Positions 1 to 7,551 are shown, counted from the stretch's first letter. The stretch: DNA of 33,974 bases from Candidatus Faecalibacterium intestinigallinarum (GCA_019113345.1 DXHQ01000044.1:1-33974), one strand, 5' to 3'. Program-made: numbers and translations. Notes: generated from the letters alone by a model not told the origin.

Positions 1-16
1 TCAAACTCTTTATAAA
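1..16 (-). rRNA. 5' end of 16S rRNA gene (partial, runs off window)
   Basis: Read on the minus strand, the last bases of the window edge are AAAGAGTTTGA, the conserved start of bacterial 16S rRNA (the universal 27F site). The gene would continue beyond base 1. Only about 16 nt of the mature RNA are present, judged by aligning GAGTTTGA to its place in E. coli 16S. The call rests as much on context: an AT-rich untranslated leader with boxA-like sequence and two strong tandem promoters lie just upstream, as expected for an rRNA operon. The short match alone would not be enough. Confidence 0.75.
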
Positions 17-208
17 ATGATATTTAATCACTTTACTAAAAGTGTTTAAATCCAATCCTCAGCACGCAATCGCTTGCGTCCTGTGAATTACTTCTTTGGA
101 ATTTTCAAAGTGTTCCAAAACACTGTAAAAAGGTTCCGTTACAAGTATTCGATATTGTTCAATTTTCAAGGTCCTGCGCCCGCCAGCCGTTTGACCGGCG
201 ACCTGTTT
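17..208 (-). promoter_or_regulatory. rRNA operon leader with boxA-like element
   Basis: About 190 AT-rich bases without a convincing gene separate the promoters from the 16S start. At 150-172 the minus strand reads CTTGAAAATTGAACAATA, which resembles the boxA antitermination site found in Firmicute rRNA leaders (TTGAAAACTGAACA type). A related CTTTGAAAATTCC lies at about 97-112. A small hairpin with arms CACTTT/AAAGTG lies at about 31-46, just before the 16S start, and may be part of a processing stem. The boxA role is inferred from resemblance and position. Confidence 0.6.
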
Positions 209-237
209 ATTTTACCACACCGTCCCAGGCTTGTCAA
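209..237 (-). promoter_or_regulatory. rRNA promoter P2
   Basis: The minus strand has TTGACA (237-232), a 17-bp spacer and TAAAAT (214-209). The perfect -35 box and position upstream of the 16S start fit the proximal promoter of a tandem rRNA pair. Confidence 0.8.
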
Positions 238-301
238 GCACTTTTTTCGAAGTGTTTTCAAGTTTTGGGATTCGGCGGGCCGCTCCGTGGAGCGCTCAAG
301 T

Positions 302-330
302 ATAATACTACAACCCGCGCGCTTTGTCAA
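302..330 (-). promoter_or_regulatory. rRNA promoter P1
   Basis: The minus strand has TTGACA (330-325), a 17-bp spacer and TATTAT (307-302). It lies 93 bp upstream of P2 with the same spacing, giving the tandem arrangement usual for rRNA operons. No gene is visible between it and the terminator at 394. Confidence 0.8.
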
Positions 331-393
331 GGGTTATTTTACCATTTTTTGATTTTCTTTTTGCGTTCTCCCCGGCAGCTCTATTCTGGGCAG

Positions 394-428
394 AAAAAGG
401 GCCGCCTATGCAGCGCACAGGCAGCCCT
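394..428 (-). terminator. Rho-independent terminator of the pheST-DUF6440 operon
   Basis: On the minus strand the arms AAGGGCTGCCT and AGGCGGCCCTT pair (one G-T wobble) around a short loop and are followed by a T-run (398-394). It sits about 28 bp after the stop of the small DUF6440 gene and about 65 bp before the rRNA P1 promoter, so it insulates the rRNA operon from read-through. Confidence 0.85.
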
Positions 429-456
429 TCCCAATGGTATCTTTTGGCAGTTTGAT

Positions 457-627
457 TTAAACCTCGGCAGGCGTCACAACCGGCTTGCCGTCCTTATCCA
501 GCAGCACCGTCAGGCCGCCGGCATTGCCGGTTCTGTGGTACAGGTAGTTCACACCGGTCTCGGTGTCCACCCAGACCTCCAGCACATCCAGCGCGCCCTG
601 GGTATACACTTTCTTAAAGCGTTCCAT
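457..627 (-). CDS. DUF6440 family small protein
   Basis: A 56-residue protein beginning MERFKKVYTQ and containing the core DTETGVNYLYHRTGNAGGLT followed by VLLDKDGKPVV. This pattern is typical of the DUF6440 family, which has no known function. No signal peptide, membrane segment or cysteine is present. The start is set by an excellent ribosome binding site, AAAGGAGGTGA, 6-7 nt before the ATG. It begins 39 bp after the pheT stop and ends just before a terminator, so it is probably the last gene of the pheS-pheT transcript and under the same T-box control. A functional link with PheRS is not implied by the family. Confidence 0.88.
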   Translation of the reverse strand: MERFKKVYTQGALDVLEVWVDTETGVNYLYHRTGNAGGLTVLLDKDGKPVVTPAEV

Positions 628-666
628 CCGTGTCACCTCCTTTCTAATTGGACCGACAGCTCACGC

Positions 667-3081
667 TCAGCGAATCTCAATGTTCAGCTTATACTTGAGG
701 TTGCCCAGGATCTTCTTGACGGCGCGGTCGACCTGCTCGGCGTCCAGTTCCGCCTTGGGATCGGCCAGGACCAGGGAGAAGGCCATGCTCTTCTTGCCCT
801 CGCCCAGGTTCTTGCCGCGGTAGACGTCGAACAGGCTCACCCCGGTGACCAGGGGGCTCGCGCTGCGGATGGTATCCTCGATCTCGCCGCAGGTGACAGC
901 CTCATCGCAGACCAGCGCCAGGTCGCGCTTGACCGGCGCAAAGGGGCTGATGGGGCGGTAATGCAGTTCGCCCTCGACGCAGCCGGACAGTGCCTCGTAG
1001 TCCAGCTCGGCCAGATAGATGTTCTGGTTTTCCTTCTCGTCCTTGGCGATCTTGAGCTCGGCGTTGATCTCGTTGGACAGCTTGCCAAAGACGCCCAGCC
1101 GCTTGTCCTTGCACCAGACCGAAGCCGCGATGCCGGGGTGCAGCCAGGGGGTGCCGGTCTCCCGCTCGTAGCGGAACGTCAGGCCCAGCGAGGCCGCCAG
1201 CGCTTCCAGCGCGCCCTTGACGGTGAAGAAGTCTTCCTCCGGGCCAAAGACGCCCAGGCAGAGGGTCTGCCGCTCGTCGGGCCGCTCGGTCAGGGGCAGG
1301 CTCTTGGGCAGGTAGACGGGGGCCATCTCGAAGAGGCGGCCGGCGCCGTTGCCCTTTTTCAGGTTGTCGACGATGACGTTCAGCATCGAGGGGGCCAGCA
1401 GGGTCCGCATGATGGACAGGTTCTCGCTGATGGGGTTGAGGATGCGGATGGCCTTGCGGGCCGCATCGCCGGCCGGGATGTGGAGCATATCCAGCTCGGC
1501 GGTGGAATAGAACGCCAGGGTGGACGCCTCGTAGAAGCCCTGCCCGGCCAGCATCCGCTTGACCTTGAGGGCGCGCTGCTGTTCGCCGTTCAGGCCGCCG
1601 TTGGTGACCGCCGCCGTCTTGAGGAAGGTGGGGACGATATGGTCGTAGCCGTACTCCCGGATGACCTCTTCGGCCAGGTCGGGGTAGCCCTCGACGTCCT
1701 CGCGGTAGAGGGGGACGCTGACCTTCCAGCTCCCGTCGGCCTCCACCTCCACCGTGAAGGCAAGGCGGGTCAGGATGTCGATCATGGTCTCATCCGGCAC
1801 CCGGATGCCCAGCACCGCGCAGATCTTCTCGGGGGTGGTGGTGATCACCTTGCGCTCGGCCGAACGGCCGTCGGTGCAGTCAAAGCTCAGGGTGGTGATG
1901 TCGCCGCAGTCCAGCTGCTGGATCAGGTGCAGGGCGCGGGCCAGGCCCAGTTTGGGGGAGCTGAAGTCGACCCCCTTCTCGTACCGGGCCGAGGAATCGC
2001 TGGACTGACCCAGGGCGCGGCTGGTCTTGCGGACCGAGTCGCGGGCAAAGGTGGCGCACTCGAACAGCAGGCTGTGGGTCTTGTCGTCCATCCCCGAGTT
2101 GGCGCCGCCCATGACGCCGGCCAGCGCCACCGGCTTTTCGGCGTCGCAGATGACCAGGTTGTTCTCGGTCAGGGTGAACTCCTTCTCGTCCAGAGTGACG
2201 ATCTTCTCGCCGGGGCGGGCGCGGCGGACGTCGATGCAGCGGCCGGCCACCTTGTCCAGGTCAAAGGCGTGCATCGGCTGTCCCATCTCCAGCAGGGTGT
2301 GGTTGGTGATGTCCACCACGTTGCTGATGGACCGCAGGCCGCAGAGGGCCAGGTGACGCTTCATCCAGCGGGGGCTCTCCCCCATCCGGATGTTGCGGAC
2401 ATAGTGGGCCATATAGCGGGGGCAGAGGTCGGGGGCTTCCACCGTCACCGAGATGGGCGCATCCGGCTCGCAGACGGGCTGATAGTCGGTGGCGGGCATA
2501 TGCAGGGGCTTGTGCAGCACGGCAGCCACCTCCCGGGCAATGCCCAGGATGGACTGGCAGTCGGGCCGGTTGGCGGTGATGGAGATATCGAAGATCGAGT
2601 CGTCCAGCCCCACCACCGGGCAGATGTCGGCGCCGGGGACGGTGTCCTCGGGCAGGATCAGCAGGCCGTAGACGTCCGAGCCGGGGTACAGGTCGTCGTT
2701 CAGGCCCAGCTCCTCACCCGAGCAGAGCATCCCGTTGGATTCAAAGCCCTGCATCATCCGCTTTTTGATCTGGATGCCGCCGGGCAGGGTCGCGCCGTCC
2801 AGCGCGGCGGGAACGTGCGCCCCCACAAAGATGTTGGGCGCGCCGGTGGTGATGCGGATATCGTGGCCATATGCGCCGCAGTCGACGACGCAGCGGCTCA
2901 GGTGGGTGCCCTCCTGCTTTTCGATGGAGGTGATGACGCCCACCACCACCTTGTCGATGCCGGCGGACAGCTCGATCCGCTCCTCCACCTCAAAGCCGCA
3001 GGAGAAGAGCTTTTCCTCCAGTTCCTCGGCCGTAATGTCGATGTCTACCAGCTCTTTCAGCCAGCTGAAAGGTACTTTCAT
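667..3081 (-). CDS. pheT: Phenylalanyl-tRNA synthetase beta subunit
   Basis: The 804-residue product is a full-length bacterial PheRS beta chain, the structural and editing partner of PheS in the cytosolic alpha2-beta2 enzyme that charges tRNA-Phe. The N-terminus MKVPFSWLKELVDI is typical. The EMAP/OB tRNA-binding domain follows at about residues 40-150 (GAPNIFVGAHVPAAL, then MLCSGEELGL), then the B3/B4 editing region, the B5 domain, the catalytic-like core and a C-terminal FDX-ACB anticodon-binding domain (about 710-804, with YRPISPFAPVKRDLALV at its start). It starts 18 bp after the pheS stop with a GGGAGGAG ribosome binding site, so the two are co-transcribed and co-regulated by the upstream T-box. 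Confidence 0.97.
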   Translation of the reverse strand: MKVPFSWLKELVDIDITAEELEEKLFSCGFEVEERIELSAGIDKVVVGVITSIEKQEGTHLSRCVVDCGAYGHDIRITTGAPNIFVGAHVPAALDGATLPGGIQIKKRMMQGFESNGMLCSGEELGLNDDLYPGSDVYGLLILPEDTVPGADICPVVGLDDSIFDISITANRPDCQSILGIAREVAAVLHKPLHMPATDYQPVCEPDAPISVTVEAPDLCPRYMAHYVRNIRMGESPRWMKRHLALCGLRSISNVVDITNHTLLEMGQPMHAFDLDKVAGRCIDVRRARPGEKIVTLDEKEFTLTENNLVICDAEKPVALAGVMGGANSGMDDKTHSLLFECATFARDSVRKTSRALGQSSDSSARYEKGVDFSSPKLGLARALHLIQQLDCGDITTLSFDCTDGRSAERKVITTTPEKICAVLGIRVPDETMIDILTRLAFTVEVEADGSWKVSVPLYREDVEGYPDLAEEVIREYGYDHIVPTFLKTAAVTNGGLNGEQQRALKVKRMLAGQGFYEASTLAFYSTAELDMLHIPAGDAARKAIRILNPISENLSIMRTLLAPSMLNVIVDNLKKGNGAGRLFEMAPVYLPKSLPLTERPDERQTLCLGVFGPEEDFFTVKGALEALAASLGLTFRYERETGTPWLHPGIAASVWCKDKRLGVFGKLSNEINAELKIAKDEKENQNIYLAELDYEALSGCVEGELHYRPISPFAPVKRDLALVCDEAVTCGEIEDTIRSASPLVTGVSLFDVYRGKNLGEGKKSMAFSLVLADPKAELDAEQVDRAVKKILGNLKYKLNIEIR

Positions 3082-3099
3082 AGCGCTTTCTCCTCCCTC

Positions 3100-4125
3100 T
3101 TATTCGTGGAACTGCCCAAGGAACCGCAGGTCGTTCTCAAACATCAGGCCGATGTTGTTGATGCCGTACTTGAGCATGGCGATCCGCTCGATGCCGATGC
3201 CGAAGGCGATGCCCGAGTAGACCTCGGGGTCGATGTTGCAGTTGCGCAGCACCTTCTGGTTGACGACGCCGCCGCCCAGAATTTCGATCCAGCCGGTGTG
3301 CTTGCAGAGGCTGCATCCCTTGCCGTGGCACTCAAAGCAGCTGACGTCCACCTCGACGCTGGGCTCGGTGAAGGGGAAGTAGGACGGGCGCAGCCGGGTG
3401 CGCACCTCGCTGCCGAACAGCCGCTGGACAAACACGTCCAGCATCCCCTGCAGGTCGCACAGGGTGATTCCCTTATCCACCACAAGGCCCTCCATCTGGT
3501 GGAACATGGGGCTGTGGGTGGCGTCCGAGTCGGAGCGGAAGACCCGGCCCGGCACCAGCACCTTGATGGGCGGCCGCTCGGCGTCCATGGTGCGGATCTG
3601 GCCGGTGGAGGTCTGGGTCCGCAGCAGCAGCTCGTCGGACAGGTAGAAGGTGTCCTGCATATCCCGGGCGGGGTGATCCTTGGGGACGTTCAGCCGGGTA
3701 AAGCAGTGGTCGTCGTCCTCGATCTCGGGCCCCTCGTAGATTTCAAAGCCCATCCCCGCAAAGGCGTCGATGATCTGGTTGCGCACCAGCGTCAGCGGGT
3801 GCAGCCCGCCGGCGGGGCGGGTCTTGGCCGGCAGGGTGATGTCCACCGTCTCGGCCGCGTTGCGGGCGGCCAGCTCGGCCTGCCCCACCCGGACGGCGGC
3901 CGCGTCGTAGTCGGCCTGCACCTTCTGCTTCAGCTCGTTGATGGCCTTGCCCATGGCGGGGCGCTCGGCCGCGTCGACAGTGCGCAGCTGCTTCATCAGG
4001 GCGGGCACCTGCCCGTTTTTGCTCAGGTACTTCTGCCAGAAGGCCGCCAGCGTCTCTTTGGAGGCCACCTGCGCAAGGTCGGCCTCGGCCTGCCGGGCCA
4101 GCTCTTCCATGATTTCCTGCATCAT
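3100..4125 (-). CDS. pheS: Phenylalanyl-tRNA synthetase alpha subunit
   Basis: The 341-residue catalytic chain of PheRS, a class II synthetase. The N-terminal coiled coil lies at about 1-85. Motif 2 is visible as GRVFRSDSDATHSPMFHQ, motif 3 as GIAFGIGIERIAML near the C-terminus, and the substrate-site segment SCFECHGKGCSLC lies between them. The frame stays open far upstream, but the ATG at 4125 is chosen because AAAGGAGAGG lies just before it, the length matches the family, and the upstream part is occupied by the T-box terminator. A second ATG follows immediately at 4122 and could also be used. First gene of the pheS-pheT-DUF6440 operon. Confidence 0.96.
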   Translation of the reverse strand: MMQEIMEELARQAEADLAQVASKETLAAFWQKYLSKNGQVPALMKQLRTVDAAERPAMGKAINELKQKVQADYDAAAVRVGQAELAARNAAETVDITLPAKTRPAGGLHPLTLVRNQIIDAFAGMGFEIYEGPEIEDDDHCFTRLNVPKDHPARDMQDTFYLSDELLLRTQTSTGQIRTMDAERPPIKVLVPGRVFRSDSDATHSPMFHQMEGLVVDKGITLCDLQGMLDVFVQRLFGSEVRTRLRPSYFPFTEPSVEVDVSCFECHGKGCSLCKHTGWIEILGGGVVNQKVLRNCNIDPEVYSGIAFGIGIERIAMLKYGINNIGLMFENDLRFLGQFHE

Positions 4126-4174
4126 TTTCCTCTCCTTTTGTCTTTCCGGTGTCTCGCTTTTCGGGACGGAACAG

Positions 4175-4474
4175 AAAAGGGCCCCGTCCCCCGGCCGGCA
4201 AACGCCAGCCAAGGGACGGAGCCCTGTCAAATACTCCGTGGTACCACCCAAATTCCGCGCAGGGTGCGAAAGCTGCGCGGCACTCTCTGCCTGTAACGGG
4301 GCACGCCGTCCCGCACTACCGGGCCGCTTTGCAAAAGCCGCCTTTCCCGCGGGCCGCTCGGGAGCGAACTTCCGCGCCGCTGCCGCTTGGGGGCCCTTGC
4401 AGCCGGTGGAGCCCCTCTCTGTCCCGGGCGCACAGCGCGTACTTTCTCCGTCATCGCGTTTTATCTTGTTCGCT
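4175..4474 (-). ncRNA. T-box leader (tRNA-Phe sensing) of pheST
   Basis: On the minus strand the conserved T-box sequence TGGGTGGTACCACGG lies at 4250-4236. It is followed by a terminator hairpin (arms GGGCTCCGTCCC and GGGACGGGGCCC, T-run 4178-4175). The T-box can instead pair with the CTCCGT part to form the antiterminator. A Stem I region precedes it (GATGACGGAGAAAGTA at about 4455-4440, an AGAGAGGGG segment near 4415). In the distal side of Stem I, GAAGTTCGCTCC offers TTC at 4368-4366, a phenylalanine codon, as the specifier. Uncharged tRNA-Phe would favour the antiterminator and turn on pheS, pheT and the DUF6440 gene. The T-box and terminator are directly visible; the specifier position is inferred without a folding calculation. 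Confidence 0.92.
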
Positions 4475-4480
4475 TTGCCT

Positions 4481-4509
4481 ATAGTAGCACACTTTGCGGG
4501 CTTTTGCAA
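4481..4509 (-). promoter_or_regulatory. Promoter of the pheS T-box transcript
   Basis: The minus strand has TTGCAA (4509-4504), a 17-bp spacer and TACTAT (4486-4481). Transcription would begin near 4474, at the start of the T-box leader. The -35 box lies inside a 19-bp direct repeat that recurs beyond the neighbouring structured repeat (4731-4749). Confidence 0.75.
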
Positions 4510-4515
4510 GCCCTC

Positions 4516-4722
4516 AGCGTGTCGCGTCTGCGACACGCTCCAGGGGGAACCCATTTCTGCGCACAGTCGCGCGACAGAAATTCCTTCCCCCTGGTATCCC
4601 CCTGGGGACAAAATTTAGCGCAGAACCGCGCACTCGGCCCAAAGGGCCTCGCACACTCTCTGCGCTCAATTTCCCTGGTTGTGTCCCATCCATCCGCACA
4701 TGTCGGCTGGATGGGACTTTTT
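4516..4722 (+). repeat. Structured intergenic repeat, copy A
   Basis: This copy carries all parts of the four-copy family: hairpin 1 (AGCGTGTCGC/GCGACACGCT, 4516-4539), hairpin 2 (outer arms CCAGGGGGAA/TTCCCCCTGG with inner TTTCTG/CAGAAA), hairpin 3 (AGCGCAGA 4617-4624 with TCTGCGCT 4659-4666, enclosing GGCCC/GGGCC), and a terminal hairpin GTCCCATCCA/TGGATGGGAC (4683-4717) with loop CACATGT and a T-run. It is flanked by direct repeats GCGGGCTTTTGCAAGCCCT (4496-4514) and the same with one change (4731-4749). It lies between the pheS promoter and the 3' end of aspS, antisense to both. No coding function is evident. Its strand is set by the T-run. Confidence 0.85.
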
Positions 4723-4770
4723 GACGGTCTGCGGGTTTTTGCAAGCCCTTAACGTGTCGAAAGCGTCACG

Positions 4771-6105
4771 TCACGGGGTCAGCCGGTTGGGCCCGCGGAA
4801 CAGGAACATGCACTCCTTGATGCTCAGGCCCACCAGCAGCATAGTCAGCCGGTCGACGCCCAGGCCAAAGCCGCCGTGGGGCGGGCAGCCGTACTTGAAG
4901 AACTCAAGGTAGAACTTGACGTCCTCGGCCAGACCCTTCTCCTCGGCCTGCTTCTTCAGCACCTCGTAGCGGTGCTCGCGCTGGGCGCCGGTGGTGATCT
5001 CCACCCCGCGCCAGATCAGGTCGTAGCCCTGGGGCACGCCGTTCTCGTCCCGCATGTGGTAGAAAGCCCGCTTTTCGGCGTCGTAGTCGGTCACAAACAG
5101 GAACTCGTGGCCATAGTGCTTTTTGACCCAGTCGTAGCTCAGCCGCTCGGCCTCGGTGGTCAGGTCGCCCTTTTCAGCCTCGTCCACGGTATAGCCGAAG
5201 TCCTCTTCCAGTCCCTTGTACAGGTCGGCCAGCTTGACCACCGGGAAGGGGGTCTCGGGCACGATGACCGGCAGGCCGAACATCTCCTCGATCTCCTTGC
5301 CGTAGGCGTCCTTGACGGCCTGCAGGGCGGCTTTCAGCAGCTCCGCCTCCAGCTGCATGACGTCCCGGTAGGACTGGATGTAGCTGAACTCGAGGTCAAA
5401 GCCGGTGAACTCGGTGGTGTGCTTGTTGGTATAGGACTTCTCGGCGCGGAAGACCGGTCCCACCTCAAAGATCCGCTCAAAGCCGCTGGCCATGGCCATC
5501 TGCTTGTAGAACTGCGGGCTCTGGGCCAGGTAGGCGTCGCGGTCAAAGTAGTCGACCTTGAACACCTCCGCGCCGCTCTCGCTGGCGGCGGCGATCAGCT
5601 TGGGGGTGTGGATCTCGATGAACCGGTGGTCCAGCAGGTACTGGCGCATGGCGTTGACCATCACGGTCTGCGCCTTGAACATCAGCTGGTTCTCGTCGGT
5701 GCGCAGGTCGATCCAGCGGTAATCGATCCGCTGGTCGATGCTGGAGCGCTCCACCGCCTTCTTCTTTTTGGTGGCGGCGATCTCCTTGCGGACGATGGGC
5801 AGCGGATCGGCGATGCTCTCCACCTCGATCTGCTCGGGGATCATCTCGATGCCGCCCAGTTTGACGTAGTCGTCCAGACGCGCCTTGCCCACCACCGTGA
5901 TGACCGAATCGCCGGTCAGCTGGTCGATGACGGGGACCAGGTCGGGGTGGTCCTCTTTTTCAATGGTGATCTGCAGTTTGCCGGTGATGTCCTTGAGCAC
6001 GATGAAGGCCATCGCCTTGCTGCTGCGCAGGTTTTCGATAAAGCCCTGCACCTTGATGGTTTCGCCGACATGCGCGCGGACGTCGGCAAGATAAGTTCGA
6101 TCCAT
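4771..6105 (-). CDS. aspS: Aspartyl-tRNA synthetase, archaeal-type (possibly Asp/Asn non-discriminating)
   Basis: The 444-residue protein is a class IIb synthetase attaching aspartate to tRNA. An OB-fold anticodon-binding domain (about 1-105) precedes the catalytic core. Motif 2 appears as VFRAEKSYTNKHTTEF and motif 3 as GGFGLGVDRLTML, and the protein ends NRLTP. Its length, with no GAD insertion, marks the archaeal-type enzyme rather than the usual bacterial one of about 590 residues. In many Firmicutes this form also charges tRNA-Asn for the GatCAB amidotransferase route. Which applies here cannot be decided from the sequence alone, as no gat genes are in the window. The ATG follows GGGGAGGA. 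It has its own promoter and a palindrome at the start point. Confidence 0.93.
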   Translation of the reverse strand: MDRTYLADVRAHVGETIKVQGFIENLRSSKAMAFIVLKDITGKLQITIEKEDHPDLVPVIDQLTGDSVITVVGKARLDDYVKLGGIEMIPEQIEVESIADPLPIVRKEIAATKKKKAVERSSIDQRIDYRWIDLRTDENQLMFKAQTVMVNAMRQYLLDHRFIEIHTPKLIAAASESGAEVFKVDYFDRDAYLAQSPQFYKQMAMASGFERIFEVGPVFRAEKSYTNKHTTEFTGFDLEFSYIQSYRDVMQLEAELLKAALQAVKDAYGKEIEEMFGLPVIVPETPFPVVKLADLYKGLEEDFGYTVDEAEKGDLTTEAERLSYDWVKKHYGHEFLFVTDYDAEKRAFYHMRDENGVPQGYDLIWRGVEITTGAQREHRYEVLKKQAEEKGLAEDVKFYLEFFKYGCPPHGGFGLGVDRLTMLLVGLSIKECMFLFRGPNRLTP

Positions 6106-6140
6106 GCTGGTCCTCCCCAGTGTATCTCAATTTTGCATTT

Positions 6141-6157
6141 TGGCATACGGTATGCCA
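6141..6157. promoter_or_regulatory. Perfect 17-bp palindrome over the aspS transcription start (candidate operator)
   Basis: TGGCATACGGTATGCCA is an 8-bp perfect inverted repeat around one central base. It begins 3 bp downstream of the aspS -10 box and covers the predicted start point and first transcribed bases, where a repressor would block initiation. It could instead form a small hairpin in the 5' UTR. The DNA-binding partner is unknown. Confidence 0.5.
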
Positions 6158-6160
6158 CAA

Positions 6161-6189
6161 ATTATAGTATACTTCCCGGGCAAAATCAA
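6161..6189 (-). promoter_or_regulatory. aspS promoter
   Basis: The minus strand has TTGATT (6189-6184), a 17-bp spacer and a perfect TATAAT (6166-6161). The -35 region overlaps the tail of the terminator of the upstream CBS-domain gene. No T-box sequence is visible in the short leader, unlike pheS. Confidence 0.8.
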
Positions 6190-6214
6190 GGGGGACCCGC
6201 GAAACGGGCCCCCT
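6184..6214 (-). terminator. Terminator of the CorC-like gene
   Basis: Just after the stop of the CBS-domain gene the minus strand reads AGGGGGCCCG, a short loop, CGGGTCCCCCT and then TTGATTTT. The arms pair with one bulged T. Its T-rich tail doubles as the -35 region of the aspS promoter. Confidence 0.75.
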
Positions 6215-6219
6215 TTGGG

Positions 6220-7551
6220 TCAATCTTCTTTTTTGTCCGCCTCACCCTGGTCGAAGGGCTGGCGGGTCTTTTCCACCACGGCGGTGTCGACGCGGTGGCC
6301 GGTCACATTCTTGACGTTGATCTTCAGGCCGTAGCCCTCGCAGCTGAACTGTTCGCCCTCGTCGGGCACCCGGCCCACAATGCCGCAGACCAGGCCGTTG
6401 AAGGTCTCGTGCTCGTCGGTGGGCAGCTGGACGTCCAGCTTTTCGGCCACCTCTTCCAGGTCGGCCGAGCCGCGGATCTCCCAGCGGTCCTCGCCCAGCT
6501 GGCGGATCTCCACCTCGCGGACGGTGTCCTCATCGTCCATGTTGCCCACCAGTTCCTCCATCAGGTCGTGGACGGTGACGATGCCGCTCATCCCGCCGTA
6601 CTCGTCGATGACGATGGCGAAGTATTTGCGTTCCTGCTTCATCCGGCTGAACAGCTGGTCGGCCCGGATGCCCTCGGGCACAAAGAAGGGCTTATCCACC
6701 GCGTTCTTCATCACCGACTTGCGGGACAGATCGTCCAGGCGGAAGTAATCCTTGGTGTTCAGCACGCCCACCACGTCGTCCTGGCTCTCGCCGCAGACGG
6801 GGAAGTAAGTATAGTGGCTGCCCCGGATGGTGTCGGCCCAGACGCTCATGTCGTCCTCCAGGTACAGGCAGACCACGTCGCGGCGGCGGGTGCTGACCTC
6901 CTCGGCGGAGGTATCGTTCATATCAAAGACGTTCTGGATGATCTCATTCTCATCGTTTTCGATGGTGCCCTGCTGGCTGCCCTCCATCAGCATCATCTTG
7001 ATCTCGTCCTCGGTCACCACCTCGTCATTCTGGTTGGGGTCGATGCCCAGCAGCCGCAGCAGCGCGTTGGTGGACACGGTCAGCAGCCAGACCAGCGGGG
7101 CGCAGATCTTGGACATAAAGAAGAGGATGCCGGACAGGCTCAGCGACAGGCTCTCGGTCTTTTTCATGGCCAGCCGCTTGGGCACCAGCTCGCCGAAGAC
7201 GATGCTGAAGTAGGTCAGCACCAGGGTGATGAGGAACACCACCACCGAGTGGGCCGCCGATCGGGGGATATTCACGCCCAGCGACAGCACCAGATCCACA
7301 ATGGGGTCGGCGAAGTTCTCAGCCGCAAAGGCGCCGCCCAGCAGACCGGCCAGGGTGATGGCCACCTGGATGGTGGCCAGGAACTTGGCCGGCTGTTTGG
7401 TCAGGTTCAAAAGGCGTTTGGCCCGCTTGTCGCCCTCCTCGGACAGCATCTTGAGCCGTGCCTCGCTCATCGAGATCACCGCGATCTCCGAGCTGGCAAA
7501 CAGCGCGTTGACCGCGATCAGAACAATTTGGATAATCAGTGCGCCAATCAT
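6220..7551 (-). CDS. CNNM/CorC-family membrane protein (HlyC/CorC transporter, CBS pair)
   Basis: The 443-residue protein has the three-part HlyC/CorC layout. An N-terminal DUF21 (CNNM) domain spans about 1-195, with hydrophobic segments at the start (IGALIIQIVLIAVNALFAS), about 60-80, 105-125 and 150-175. A CBS-domain pair follows at about 200-335 (MSVWADTIRGSHYTYFPVC, then IDEYGGMSGIVTVHDLMEEL). A C-terminal CorC_HlyC domain occupies about 345-425. Members are linked to magnesium or cobalt efflux and metal tolerance; older hemolysin names are probably misleading. The substrate cannot be told from sequence. The ATG follows GGAGAAAG and overlaps the stop of a possible upstream small ORF as ATGA. 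A consensus promoter lies about 200 bp upstream. Confidence 0.92.
   Translation of the reverse strand: MIGALIIQIVLIAVNALFASSEIAVISMSEARLKMLSEEGDKRAKRLLNLTKQPAKFLATIQVAITLAGLLGGAFAAENFADPIVDLVLSLGVNIPRSAAHSVVVFLITLVLTYFSIVFGELVPKRLAMKKTESLSLSLSGILFFMSKICAPLVWLLTVSTNALLRLLGIDPNQNDEVVTEDEIKMMLMEGSQQGTIENDENEIIQNVFDMNDTSAEEVSTRRRDVVCLYLEDDMSVWADTIRGSHYTYFPVCGESQDDVVGVLNTKDYFRLDDLSRKSVMKNAVDKPFFVPEGIRADQLFSRMKQERKYFAIVIDEYGGMSGIVTVHDLMEELVGNMDDEDTVREVEIRQLGEDRWEIRGSADLEEVAEKLDVQLPTDEHETFNGLVCGIVGRVPDEGEQFSCEGYGLKINVKNVTGHRVDTAVVEKTRQPFDQGEADKKED

Noticed and set aside
74-352. 92-codon open frame on the plus strand in the rRNA leader region
   Set aside because: It lies antisense to the rRNA promoters and leader, lacks a ribosome binding site and has no recognisable features.
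265-4296. Very long open frame on the plus strand opposite pheT and pheS
   Set aside because: Shadow of GC-rich genes: the minus frames encode clear PheT and PheS, and the plus product has low-complexity His/Gly/Val/Gln-rich composition. Similar antisense frames at 4876-7656, 14268-17426, 23894-25759 and 31554-33965 are rejected for the same reason.
4723-4770. Classical terminator for aspS
   Set aside because: A palindromic ACGTG...CACGT hairpin is present after the stop, but no T-run follows on the minus strand, so I do not call it.
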